DNA of 64,000 bases from Seleniivibrio sp. (GTDB lineage Bacteria > Chrysiogenota > Deferribacteres > Deferribacterales > Geovibrionaceae): positions 1 through 64,000 of the forward strand of contig NZ_JAJOIL010000028.1 of assembly GCF_021209385.1 (NCBI RefSeq). The letters are read 5' to 3'. This document shows, one piece after another, positions 40,846-49,584 of this stretch. The translations under genes were made by a program, and so were the position numbers. How positions within the stretch are numbered: position 1 is the stretch's first letter; every line of letters begins with the position of its first letter. The notes under the pieces are model-generated. The model ran no database searches. It was not told the DNA's origin and was given only the letters and a program-made list of their open reading frames with translations.

Positions 40846-41328
40846 ATGAAGATACTCATCATATCAGATACGCACACCGATTCAATAGCAAAACTTCCTC
40901 AGGCTGTGCTTGAAGAAGCAAAACAGTGCGACGCGATCATCCATGCGGGAGACATAGTGAGCCTTCAGCTTATAAACGAACTTATGACCGCCTGTCCGCT
41001 TGTGTATGCGGTTAAGGGAAACATGGATCCTTATTACAACGATGAACGTCTGCCCGAAAAACGGATGCTTGAGTTTGACGGTGTAAAGATAGGGATATCC
41101 CACGGTTCCGGCAACCCTGCGGGCATAGAGAACAGACTTCTGTACACATTTCCCGATGCGGATATCATAGTGTTCGGACACACTCACAAGCCCTTCTGGG
41201 GCGAGATAGGCGGGGTCTGGTTTCTGAATCCGGGAAGTCCCACAAACAAGAGAACTGAACCCTTTCACACCTACGGGGTTCTAACTATAGACAACGGCGA
41301 ATTCAGCGCCGAGATAAAAAGGATTTAA
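40846..41328 (+). CDS. YfcE/MJ0936-type metallophosphoesterase
   Basis: A 160-residue calcineurin-like phosphoesterase: ILIISDTHTDSIAKLP, IHAGDIVSLQLIN, AVKGNMDPYYNDE, GISHGSGNPAGIE and VFGHTHKPFWGE are the metal-binding motifs in order. FLNPGSPTNKR closes the site. Relatives act on phosphodiesters such as bis-pNPP and small cyclic compounds; the physiological substrate is unknown. It ends 2 bases before the next gene. Confidence 0.92.
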   Translation: MKILIISDTHTDSIAKLPQAVLEEAKQCDAIIHAGDIVSLQLINELMTACPLVYAVKGNMDPYYNDERLPEKRMLEFDGVKIGISHGSGNPAGIENRLLYTFPDADIIVFGHTHKPFWGEIGGVWFLNPGSPTNKRTEPFHTYGVLTIDNGEFSAEIKRI

Positions 41329-41330
41329 TT

Positions 41331-42683
41331 ATGAAAATAGCTATAATCGGAGCGGGCAGCGCAGGCATGACCGCCGCATATAATTTTATGAAACATCCCG
41401 ATATCCACGCGGACATATATGAAAAAGGCAAGGATATCGAACAGCGCAACAGAAACGAGGTGATGGAAGGATTCGGCGGCGCAGGAGCCTATTCGGACGG
41501 AAAGCTGACGCTCACCACCGAGTACGGTGGCTGGCTGACGGATTACATGCCGGACGACGTTCTGGAAAAATACATCGACGAAGCGGACGACATGTGGAAG
41601 ACCATCAGCGGTGTGCTTGAAACAGACTCCGGTTTCGATTATGAAACCACAAAAGACCTGCAATATCAGTGCAGCAGGCATAAGCTGAAACTCATCCCCG
41701 CGAAAATACGACACCTCGGCACCGACAACTGCCTTCTGTTCATCAAACGCATAAACGAAATGATAAAGCAGTCGGAAAACATCAACCTTTACTGCGAAAC
41801 ACCCGTCACTGACCTTATAGTTGAAAACGGCGAAGTCAAAGGCATAGTGGCTGTTGAAAACGGTGCGGAAGTCCGCAAATACTATGATAAGGTTATTCTT
41901 GGTGTCGGACGTTCCGGAAACGAATGGATGCAGGAGATAGTACGCAAACACGGCATAGAGAACGGCATCAACCCCGTAGATATCGGCATCCGCGTTGAAG
42001 TTCCCCGTTCAGTCACCGATAGATTCACAGATAACCTTTATGAGTTTAAAATAAAATATTTCACCAGCGAGTTCGAGGACGAGGTACGCACATTCTGCGT
42101 TAATCCAGGCGGATTCATCTCCGTTGAAAAGAATACAGGCGGACTGCTCACTGTGAACGGGCACAGCTATAAAAATAAAAAGAGCGATAACACCAACTTC
42201 GCCCTGCTGGTATCCACAAAATTCACCGAGCCTTTCGACGAGCCGATACAGTACGGAAGATACATAGCGAATCTTGCGAACCTTCTCAGCGGCAACAATG
42301 TCATAGTTCAGAGATACGGCGACTTCATCCGCGGCAGACGCTCCACAGAGAGCCGCATACGCAAAAATTTCGTTGTGCCGACACTTAAAACGGCTCTGCC
42401 CGGCGACCTGTCGTTCGTTCTGCCCTACAGATATCTGCACAACCTGAAAGAAACCATAGAACAGCTCGATAAGGTCATGCCCGGCATGGCGGATCCGAAT
42501 ACGCTTATGTACGGCGTTGAGGTGAAATTCTATTCCGTGCGCATTAAAGTTGATGCTAAAATGAAATGTCACAGCCTTGAAAACCTCTATTGCACAGGGG
42601 ACGGAGCGGGTATCACAAGAGGTATCATACAGGCTTCTGTTTCCGGGCTTATCGCGGCAAAAGATATAATTGAAAATAAATAA
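41331..42683 (+). CDS. FAD-dependent dehydrogenase (COG2509 type)
   Basis: A 450-residue flavoprotein. The Rossmann motif is IAIIGAGSAGMTAAYNFMKH with a downstream acidic residue in DIYEKGKDIEQRNR. GFGGAGAYSDGKLTL, IGIRVEVPRSVTDRF, GRRSTESRIRKNFVVPT and CTGDGAGITRGIIQASVSGL are typical of uncharacterised FAD-dependent dehydrogenases of this family. The substrate is unknown. It is co-directional with a cupin 11 bases downstream. Confidence 0.88.
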   Translation: MKIAIIGAGSAGMTAAYNFMKHPDIHADIYEKGKDIEQRNRNEVMEGFGGAGAYSDGKLTLTTEYGGWLTDYMPDDVLEKYIDEADDMWKTISGVLETDSGFDYETTKDLQYQCSRHKLKLIPAKIRHLGTDNCLLFIKRINEMIKQSENINLYCETPVTDLIVENGEVKGIVAVENGAEVRKYYDKVILGVGRSGNEWMQEIVRKHGIENGINPVDIGIRVEVPRSVTDRFTDNLYEFKIKYFTSEFEDEVRTFCVNPGGFISVEKNTGGLLTVNGHSYKNKKSDNTNFALLVSTKFTEPFDEPIQYGRYIANLANLLSGNNVIVQRYGDFIRGRRSTESRIRKNFVVPTLKTALPGDLSFVLPYRYLHNLKETIEQLDKVMPGMADPNTLMYGVEVKFYSVRIKVDAKMKCHSLENLYCTGDGAGITRGIIQASVSGLIAAKDIIENK

Positions 42684-42694
42684 GGAGACTATAG

Positions 42695-43042
42695 ATGATA
42701 GTTAAAGTTGAAGGACTTGAAGCAACCACAATGGAAAAACCCAGAGGCGGAAAGGGCAGCGCGCTCAGACTGGCATACGAAGCCGCCTGCGGATTTAAAG
42801 GTGAAGTGACGAACTTTGCGATGATGTCCCTCCAGCCTAACAGCTCAATAGGTATGCATCAGCATCAGGGCGACATGGAAATCTATCTTATTCTGGACGG
42901 CAAAGCAAAAACCATCGACAACGGACAGGAGATGGAGGTTGTTTCAGGCGATATGATGATAACAAAAGACGGCGAGGAACACTGCCTTGTGAACGACGGC
43001 GACACCCCCGTAACATTTCTGGCAGTTATAATTAAGCATTAA
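42695..43042 (+). CDS. Small cupin-domain protein
   Basis: A 115-residue single cupin. Motif 1 is SSIGMHQHQGDMEIYLILDG, with two His and a Glu as metal ligands; motif 2 is VSGDMMITKDGEEHCLVNDG with a third His. Such proteins can be isomerases, dioxygenases or sugar-binding sensors; the activity is not predictable. GGAG lies before ATG. A terminator follows. Confidence 0.9.
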   Translation: MIVKVEGLEATTMEKPRGGKGSALRLAYEAACGFKGEVTNFAMMSLQPNSSIGMHQHQGDMEIYLILDGKAKTIDNGQEMEVVSGDMMITKDGEEHCLVNDGDTPVTFLAVIIKH

Positions 43043-43046
43043 TAAT

Positions 43047-43076
43047 TCAGGCAGGCTCCGACCTGCCTTTTATTTT
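43047..43076 (+). terminator. Rho-independent terminator after the cupin gene
   Basis: AGGCAGG, loop CTCCGA and CCTGCCT, then TTTATTTT on the plus strand. The last bases overlap the stop codon of the convergent glycosyltransferase gene; in that direction no T-run follows. Confidence 0.88.
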
Positions 43077-43909
43077 GAGAATACTCTTCTTAATATCAGA
43101 TATGTTTTAAGTATAATATTGAAAACAAAAGGAATACGTATTCCGCACCTTTTCTGCTGCCTCACAGCGGCGCGAAACTGTGCAAAAACATCTCTTAAAT
43201 TTTTAAGCTTTGAAAACATATATCTAATATCTGTTTTCTGCGTGCCTATAGTGTTTCTTTCATGCTGGCGGTATAAGATGGTTGCCTTGTCCAGATAAAC
43301 TACCTTACCTCCGTACGCCAGTGCTGTCAGCCCTGCCCACCAGTCATGCACAATCGCTTCTTCCGGCATGTCTGTCAGTTTCTCCGCCAGTGAATGATTC
43401 ATCATCACCGTACATCCGGTGACAGTATTTTCCAGTGAAAGTTTTATAATATTATAGTTATTACTGACTTTTATCTTTTGAAATCTTATCATAGAATCCG
43501 AGATAACACTGAGATCACTTCCAACAACTTTCAAATCAGTATGAACCAGTATTGGTACATGCGGAAACAATTCTTCCGACTCTGTCATTTTCGCAAGAGT
43601 TGACTCAATTTTATCCTCCAGCCACACATCGTCCTGATCGCAGAACATGTAATAGTCAGATTTTCCTATGCAAAACTGAAGCAGGTGAGCGAAGTTTTCT
43701 TTTGCTCCGCCGCATTTGATGCCATCTTTAAGAATAATAATTCTTTCATCTTTGTACTCTTTTAGAATACATAAAGTTTCGTCCGATGAATCGTCGTCAT
43801 GAATATACATCTTAAAATCGGTAAAAGACTGGGAAAGCAGCGAATCTATCTGTTGAGAAATAAACTTACTTCCATTGTATGTCGCAAGAAGAACTGAAAC
43901 CGAACTCAT
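43070..43909 (-). CDS. Family 2 glycosyltransferase, rhamnosyltransferase-like
   Basis: A 279-residue GT-A protein: VSVLLATYNGSKFISQQIDS, MYIHDDDSSDETLCILKEY, FCDQDDVWLEDKIE (DXD) and NTVTGCTVMMNHSLAEKL then IVHDWWAGLTAL (acceptor-side motif). The sequence FCDQDDVW with HDWW is common in rhamnosyltransferases of O-antigen clusters. It is the last gene of the minus-strand polysaccharide operon, 6 bases after the next GT. Confidence 0.9.
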   Translation of the reverse strand: MSSVSVLLATYNGSKFISQQIDSLLSQSFTDFKMYIHDDDSSDETLCILKEYKDERIIILKDGIKCGGAKENFAHLLQFCIGKSDYYMFCDQDDVWLEDKIESTLAKMTESEELFPHVPILVHTDLKVVGSDLSVISDSMIRFQKIKVSNNYNIIKLSLENTVTGCTVMMNHSLAEKLTDMPEEAIVHDWWAGLTALAYGGKVVYLDKATILYRQHERNTIGTQKTDIRYMFSKLKNLRDVFAQFRAAVRQQKRCGIRIPFVFNIILKTYLILRRVFSK

Positions 43910-43915
43910 TAACTA

Positions 43916-44869
43916 TTATTCCTTGATACAGCTTAGAATTTTTTCACGCATCTTGACATCATCTAGGTAAATTTCCTCAGGAGCAATAACACCTCTCTGT
44001 CTGAGGGCGTTTATTTGCCAATAAAGAGCAAAAAACGTTTTTTCGTTTCCCTGAAAGTTAAAAGAATTAATGAGTTTCACTGCACTCTCGGCAATACTAT
44101 CTGAATCGTAAGATGTCATGATCATATCGGCAAATCTGTCGATATTTGCTGCAATTACCCAACAAATCTCAAAAAGCATCCATTTTTTATTAGTGGATAT
44201 CGTGTTAGTACCGTGTATTCTGTAATTAACAAGCGCTTCTTCGACATTTATACATCTGTATTTTGAACAAACACGTAGAAGGAAATCCCAATCATGAGCA
44301 AATCGAAGATTGCGCATTCCTCCTATTGTTTCGTAAACCTCTTTTCTAAAAATCATATTGCTGGTAGTTGATACAAAGTTAGACATAATGGCGTGAAGAG
44401 CATATTTGTTTTTATCGGCAAATGTTAAACCTTTATTGAATTCCCATGGCAACATGTTTTCCCATGCTTTTTTGACACCTTTCTTTTTACTGTCAGCATC
44501 AATAACGTTTATCCATGTTGAAACCAGTCCTGCATCTGGATTTTTTTCCATCACTTCAAGACATTTTTTTAATCTATGGGGATCAAATTCATCATCTGAG
44601 TTTAAAATGGCAAAAAAATCACCCTGTGCTATCTTCAACCCTCTGTTGATTGCATTATGGGCGCCTGCATTTTCTTGTCTTATATATTTTATTCTTTTGT
44701 CAGTGTATGCAGATATAATCCTATCAGAATCATCTTTAGACCCATCATCAATAATAATAAGCTCGAAATCACCTAAACTCTGGTTAAGGACACTATCGAT
44801 GCAACGTTTTATATACTTCTCATGGTTATAGCTTGGTATGACAATGCTGTATTTCATATCATTTTCCAT
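43916..44869 (-). CDS. Family 2 glycosyltransferase
   Basis: A 317-residue GT-A protein: YSIVIPSYNHEKYIKRCIDS, IIIDDGSKDDSDRII, NAGAHNAINRGLKIAQGDFF and AILNSDDEFDP (DXD). MRNLRFAHDWDFLLRVCSKY is the acceptor-side motif. The gene is visibly AT-rich compared with flanking regions. It overlaps the upstream SDR gene by 11 bases. Probable role in assembly of the exported polysaccharide. Confidence 0.9.
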   Translation of the reverse strand: MENDMKYSIVIPSYNHEKYIKRCIDSVLNQSLGDFELIIIDDGSKDDSDRIISAYTDKRIKYIRQENAGAHNAINRGLKIAQGDFFAILNSDDEFDPHRLKKCLEVMEKNPDAGLVSTWINVIDADSKKKGVKKAWENMLPWEFNKGLTFADKNKYALHAIMSNFVSTTSNMIFRKEVYETIGGMRNLRFAHDWDFLLRVCSKYRCINVEEALVNYRIHGTNTISTNKKWMLFEICWVIAANIDRFADMIMTSYDSDSIAESAVKLINSFNFQGNEKTFFALYWQINALRQRGVIAPEEIYLDDVKMREKILSCIKE

Positions 44870-45545
44870 AATATTTTTTTAAAAGCCTTTCAATGTATGT
44901 TTCGTCAAAAACTATGCCAAGATTTTTACATATCTCAAGGACATCTTTATCAACAACATCTCTATAAGGCTCTTCTAAAGAAGAAACAAAATCTTTTTCA
45001 ATTTTTAAACCCAGAATCGTTTCAAAAGCATCAACAATATCTGAAACACTGTGGCTCACAGGTTCGGCAAAACTAACTATATTGTTTGCGTATAGTCCTT
45101 TCTCTAGGATATAACTGACAAACAGCGTCACATCGTCAATATCAAGAAGATTCCTTTTAGCATTTTTAAAAATATTAACCTTTTCTCCGGCACTTATTTT
45201 AGAATGCAAATAGTTTGTTAATGTATGTATGTTACCACATTTTCCAACGACTTGCGGAAGTCTAAAAATCGTATAGTTTTCAAAGTTTTCAGCAACCAGC
45301 AGCTCCATGTTTTTTTTATGCCTGTAATAAAGTTGTTTTGTATAATTATCAAAATTAACAAAATAACTACTGAAATATATGAGCTTGTTTGCAGTACATT
45401 TAAAGCTCATAAGGAGATTCTCTTCTCTAAGAAAGTTGTTTTTGTCCGTTTCCGAAGAATTTGATACGCCGCTACAAAAAAAGATAGTGTCGCCTCTGTC
45501 GATACTTTTCATTGCATTAGCAAAAAGTCCTTTACCGACTATCAT
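44859..45545 (-). CDS. Short NAD-dependent epimerase/dehydratase-like protein
   Basis: A 228-residue extended-SDR relative, shorter than the usual 300 or more. A reduced Rossmann start (MIVGKGLFANAM) leads to DTIFFCSGVSNSSE, LIYFSSYFVN and a YxxxK catalytic pair (YYRHKK). FRLPQVVG and LLDIDDVTLFVSYIL follow as in WcaG-type enzymes. The short N-terminus appears natural for a small family in polysaccharide clusters, not a truncation, since it overlaps the upstream gene by 4 bases. It may modify a nucleotide sugar. Confidence 0.7.
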   Translation of the reverse strand: MIVGKGLFANAMKSIDRGDTIFFCSGVSNSSETDKNNFLREENLLMSFKCTANKLIYFSSYFVNFDNYTKQLYYRHKKNMELLVAENFENYTIFRLPQVVGKCGNIHTLTNYLHSKISAGEKVNIFKNAKRNLLDIDDVTLFVSYILEKGLYANNIVSFAEPVSHSVSDIVDAFETILGLKIEKDFVSSLEEPYRDVVDKDVLEICKNLGIVFDETYIERLLKKYYGK

Positions 45546-48448
45546 TTCCCCGTGTTCCTCAGATGTATAAGCGCCTTATTAAAGCATTGCACATACTGCA
45601 AAGAGATTTTTTCAGTACAAAAATCTTCTGCTATTCTATGCTTGTTCATCTCAGCATTCTTTTTGATATAAGCATAGTTGGCAATAAATTTGGTAAAGGA
45701 GTCCAAGTAACTATCGATTTCACCTGTTTTTTCAAAACAGACTCCGTTTTTATATTTTTCAAATACAAGCATGGTATCCCCTACATTGGTGGAAATCCCA
45801 GGAGTTCCAACGGAGAGAGCTTCAAGAAGAGCTATCGACAGTCCTTCGTAAAGAGATGTAAAAACTATTGCTTCTGCAATGGAACTAAGTTCAAAGGTAT
45901 TCTGTACGAACTCGAATCTAATAATGTAATCACTAAGTTCTTGCTCATTTATTAATTCGTCGACAGCCGCATTCAGTTCTCCGTTACCAGCCATGATAAA
46001 TCTGTAGTCATCTCCAAATTTTTCTTTAATCTTCGCAGATAACAAAACAATATCCAAGGGAGCTTTCTGTGCAGTTAACCTACCGATAAAAACAAAATAT
46101 TTATAAGCTGGATCCAATCCAAGTTTGTTACATTTTTCCTCGCGTGAAAGCTCAAGAGCGGAAGATCTTTTTTCCATGGCAAGAACAGAATATATCAGAT
46201 CTACATCTTCTTCCTTTATCCCGCATGAGATAAAAGTCTCTCTTATTTTTGAATTTATGGCTATATACCTGTCAAAAGAAAATAACCCTTTATCTCTCCT
46301 TTTATAAAGCTGAACCCATCCTGCTTCGGTATCGTAAACCTGCTGATCAACCACAGCACTATCAGAAAAAAGTTGTCTTAGAGTTACCGTATTTTCTGCA
46401 AGCCATGGACAGCCGTTACATATCCAGACTATCTGAGGTTTATATATGTCTTTAAGCATTTTCAAAACAGTAATGAAATTTTCTCTTTGTGCCAGTTCCC
46501 AAATATCAAAAACACCATCACAAAGCTGTTCAAAAACTCTGTGAAGACTACCTTGTTCAGGGCGATGATTTTCAAATGTTATAGCTATAAAATTATATCT
46601 GTCTTTTAATGTACTTACTATTTCAGCGGTATTTCGCTCAACCCCACCAACTGCCAAAATTGAAGGGATAACAAATACAGTTGGCTTCTCTCTTTTCACA
46701 GGAAATGACAATGGTAGCGGCAACAGTTTTTTCTTATTTATACCAACAGAAAAGCCATGCTCGTCGACAGTTGCATAATTGGCAGATGTCCCGTCTCTCT
46801 GTTCGGAAAACAATCGTAACACTTTAAAGGATTTAATGGTATCATCTGTGTTATAGACAATATCTACCTCGCCGCCTATCGTGCCTGTTTCTTTGAAACT
46901 TCCCAGACCTCTGGATAAGATAATACGACCAACACTAGCACCTGACCCAATAAAGACGAGTAGTTGCATAATTGATAATCTGCTGATTTCAAAACCTATA
47001 CGTGGGCTGTAAACATAGCCAGTCCCACAAACATCCCCGAAAACCAACACTCCGGGCAAACCGCTATATACTTTTCTAAGTTCATTCAGATAGATATCAT
47101 CCTTTGACGAAATATAGAGCCTTACGCCAACAATTTCTGCATATGCTCCCACTACAGAATCAAAAGCAGCAGAAGGCGCAAAAGAATTTATAAATGCAAG
47201 GGCAGATATGATATCGTTCAAATATCTTTCCGCAAAAATGAATGAAAGGACTTTATCGTCAGGATTTATCTCCTTTGAAACGACACCTTTTTCATAGAAA
47301 AACCTGAATAGTGTCCTGTATATTACACTGAGATGCTCTTCTAACTCATTGCCTTTTACACCGCTGTCCTCAACGTGCTGACACACAGCGATGATATCTT
47401 CAATATTCAGGTTTGTTGGTCTGAAATGATTTAAATATTTTTTCCATTTATGGACAATGGAATCTGTACAAACCAAATATTCCACTTCATTATGCAGCTT
47501 CTTGAAGACAAGCGCCATTTCACCAGCGACTTCCTGTCTGGTACAGAATTTTCTAACATCCCTGTAGGAATGATGGTGCTCCCCGCAAGCTTCAGGATAA
47601 AAATAAATCTGCATTCCCTTTTTCGCCAGTCTGTAACCCAGTTCTATGTCTTCAAAATTATATTTATAGAATCTCTCATCAAAAATAATATCTTCAGAAA
47701 GCAAAAAATCTCTGTCTATACTTATGTTGCAAGTATAAAAATGTCTGAAATCAACATATCCATGTTCTTTCAGTGAAGAGAAGCTAAACTGTTCCTGACC
47801 TATTTCAGTGATGTGTTTCATAAGAACGTTAGGTGTTATATCCTTATGCCATATAATGTTGCCAAGAACAGCTTTACACACTGGCAACTCTTTCAGTTTT
47901 CTGTAATGTTGATTTATTATCTGGGGATTTGGAAAAATATCGTCACCGATGATCAACAGTTTCTCACCCCTAGCGACTGAGATGGCATTGTTCCTGGCCT
48001 TTGCCGCTCCGCCATGCTCATTCTGAAGAACTACCAGCGGCAGATCTATTACATTTTTAAGGACAGCAACAGTATCATCCGAGGAACCATCGTCGGAAAA
48101 AATGATTTCATATCTGTATTCCGTTGCTTTATGTACCTCACGCAGACACTCTATGAGCGGAAGAAGGAGTACGGATCTGTTATATGTTGGAATTATTACA
48201 CTGACATCCAACTCGTATTCCCGATTTTCTCTTGAATACTCAGACCCTGATATATCAAATATCCTACTAAGCATATATTCACTTTTTATTCTGTAATAAA
48301 TCGAATAAGAAGTATAAAAAAAGCCGTCTTCACGTAATTTGCGCAATAAATTAATTCCGTGTTGGTAAAACCTGTATGTTGACTTTACTAACGGGATTTT
48401 TTTGGCAAAACTGCGTATTTTGTGGTTAAAGACGATTTTTTGTATCAT
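45542..48448 (-). CDS. Two-domain glycosyltransferase (GT2 fused to GT4)
   Basis: A 968-residue protein with two catalytic domains. Residues about 80-330 are GT2: DVSVIIPTYNRSVLLLPLIE, IIFSDDGSSDD, GGAAKARNNAISVARGEKLL, IIGDDIFPNP and YNFEDIELGYRLAKKG. Residues about 590-960 are GT4 (GT-B fold): VIPSILAVGGVERNTAEIV, FVFIGRLTAQKAP, FIMAGNGEL and the EX7E stretch VFTSLYEGLSIALLEALSVG. The 250 residues between contain a region ending SPRIGFEISR with no clear family. It would add two different sugar linkages. It overlaps both neighbours by 4 bases. Confidence 0.88.
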   Translation of the reverse strand: MIQKIVFNHKIRSFAKKIPLVKSTYRFYQHGINLLRKLREDGFFYTSYSIYYRIKSEYMLSRIFDISGSEYSRENREYELDVSVIIPTYNRSVLLLPLIECLREVHKATEYRYEIIFSDDGSSDDTVAVLKNVIDLPLVVLQNEHGGAAKARNNAISVARGEKLLIIGDDIFPNPQIINQHYRKLKELPVCKAVLGNIIWHKDITPNVLMKHITEIGQEQFSFSSLKEHGYVDFRHFYTCNISIDRDFLLSEDIIFDERFYKYNFEDIELGYRLAKKGMQIYFYPEACGEHHHSYRDVRKFCTRQEVAGEMALVFKKLHNEVEYLVCTDSIVHKWKKYLNHFRPTNLNIEDIIAVCQHVEDSGVKGNELEEHLSVIYRTLFRFFYEKGVVSKEINPDDKVLSFIFAERYLNDIISALAFINSFAPSAAFDSVVGAYAEIVGVRLYISSKDDIYLNELRKVYSGLPGVLVFGDVCGTGYVYSPRIGFEISRLSIMQLLVFIGSGASVGRIILSRGLGSFKETGTIGGEVDIVYNTDDTIKSFKVLRLFSEQRDGTSANYATVDEHGFSVGINKKKLLPLPLSFPVKREKPTVFVIPSILAVGGVERNTAEIVSTLKDRYNFIAITFENHRPEQGSLHRVFEQLCDGVFDIWELAQRENFITVLKMLKDIYKPQIVWICNGCPWLAENTVTLRQLFSDSAVVDQQVYDTEAGWVQLYKRRDKGLFSFDRYIAINSKIRETFISCGIKEEDVDLIYSVLAMEKRSSALELSREEKCNKLGLDPAYKYFVFIGRLTAQKAPLDIVLLSAKIKEKFGDDYRFIMAGNGELNAAVDELINEQELSDYIIRFEFVQNTFELSSIAEAIVFTSLYEGLSIALLEALSVGTPGISTNVGDTMLVFEKYKNGVCFEKTGEIDSYLDSFTKFIANYAYIKKNAEMNKHRIAEDFCTEKISLQYVQCFNKALIHLRNTGK

Positions 48449-49566
48449 TTAGTCCTCTTAATAATCTTGGCAACATTTTCTGATGCTAATAAAAATTTGC
48501 CGGATATAGATGACGCCAGATTCTTTTTCAGAGTTTTACACTCATCTCTGAGTTCATTAATTATTTCAGTATCGTCTTTTCTGCGTTTTAAAATGCTCTG
48601 TGCCGAAGCCTCGTGTCCGAATTCAATATAATCAATGCTGATTTCGACACTTTTCACATAAGTGCTTTCCCTTAGTGTGGTATAAATCTGTGGATCATCA
48701 ACTTCAAAATAGTATACCCCACTGTCATAAGAGGTTGAGTTTGAATAAGAGTGGTCAAGTTCAATCGTTTTTGAATCTGTTTCTACAAAAAAATGAATAT
48801 CCTTTACTACACAGGGGACATTCATCGGGTCAAAACGGAGATCTTTGACTTCTTCTCCTATTTCAAATCTGAAGATTCTCACTCCTTTTTCATATTCAAT
48901 TTCAATTATCCTGGATTCTTCTTCACGAAAATCAACGTCGTCACTTTTAAAGAAAAGCTGCCCATAAACAGGTAACGGTTTATCCTTAACAAGAAATGAA
49001 TAATTACTTCTGATATCTCTTTGCCCCTGTTTAATACCATAAAAATAAAGGTCAAAGGACATTGAATTAATTCCGAACTCATACATAGAAAATGAAGATT
49101 CAATATCAAGCACATCCCTGATATCTTGCTCTTCCAGATTCTTATAATAATCAGCCCATTCGTTTATATCCTGGAGAAAAGGGGCATCTTCAGGAGTAGT
49201 TCTTCTGGTACCATGTTCAGGTCTACCTGTGGTTGCACAGGTAAAAAGTAACAATCCGCCTTTTTTCAACATTCTATAACAATTCAATATTGTTTCTGCA
49301 TAATATCTATCATGTTCAAAACATTCAGTAGAAATAATAACATCAAATGTCTCATCGGGAAATTTGAGTTCATGTCCTTTTGAAACAATATCAACATTTC
49401 TACCAGCACGGATATCTACTCCTAAATACCCGCAGTTTTCAAAAAGGTACTGGTTGTTTCCGTTTATATCAAGAGAGCCTATATCCAGAACGAGCCCGTT
49501 TTTGAAATATCCGTTAAGTTTTGATTTTATATCGAGACAGTACTGTTTTTGTTGTGGATGAGCCAT
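48445..49566 (-). CDS. SAM-dependent methyltransferase with C-terminal beta and coiled-coil regions
   Basis: A 373-residue protein. Residues about 20-130 form a class I methyltransferase: LVLDIGSLDINGNNQYLF (motif I), YLGVDIRAGRNVDIV, LKFPDETFDVIISTECFEHD and MLKKGGLLLFTCAT. Residues about 190-310 are beta-strand rich, and 315-373 form a charged helix (LKRRKDDTEIINELRDECKT). In ABC-exported O-antigens, methyltransferases with coiled-coil tails (WbdD type) cap the chain; its place beside wzt makes that role plausible here. It ends 4 bases inside the GT2-GT4 gene. Confidence 0.8.
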   Translation of the reverse strand: MAHPQQKQYCLDIKSKLNGYFKNGLVLDIGSLDINGNNQYLFENCGYLGVDIRAGRNVDIVSKGHELKFPDETFDVIISTECFEHDRYYAETILNCYRMLKKGGLLLFTCATTGRPEHGTRRTTPEDAPFLQDINEWADYYKNLEEQDIRDVLDIESSFSMYEFGINSMSFDLYFYGIKQGQRDIRSNYSFLVKDKPLPVYGQLFFKSDDVDFREEESRIIEIEYEKGVRIFRFEIGEEVKDLRFDPMNVPCVVKDIHFFVETDSKTIELDHSYSNSTSYDSGVYYFEVDDPQIYTTLRESTYVKSVEISIDYIEFGHEASAQSILKRRKDDTEIINELRDECKTLKKNLASSISGKFLLASENVAKIIKRTK

Positions 49567-49584
49567 ATATCCTCATTGCTTATT

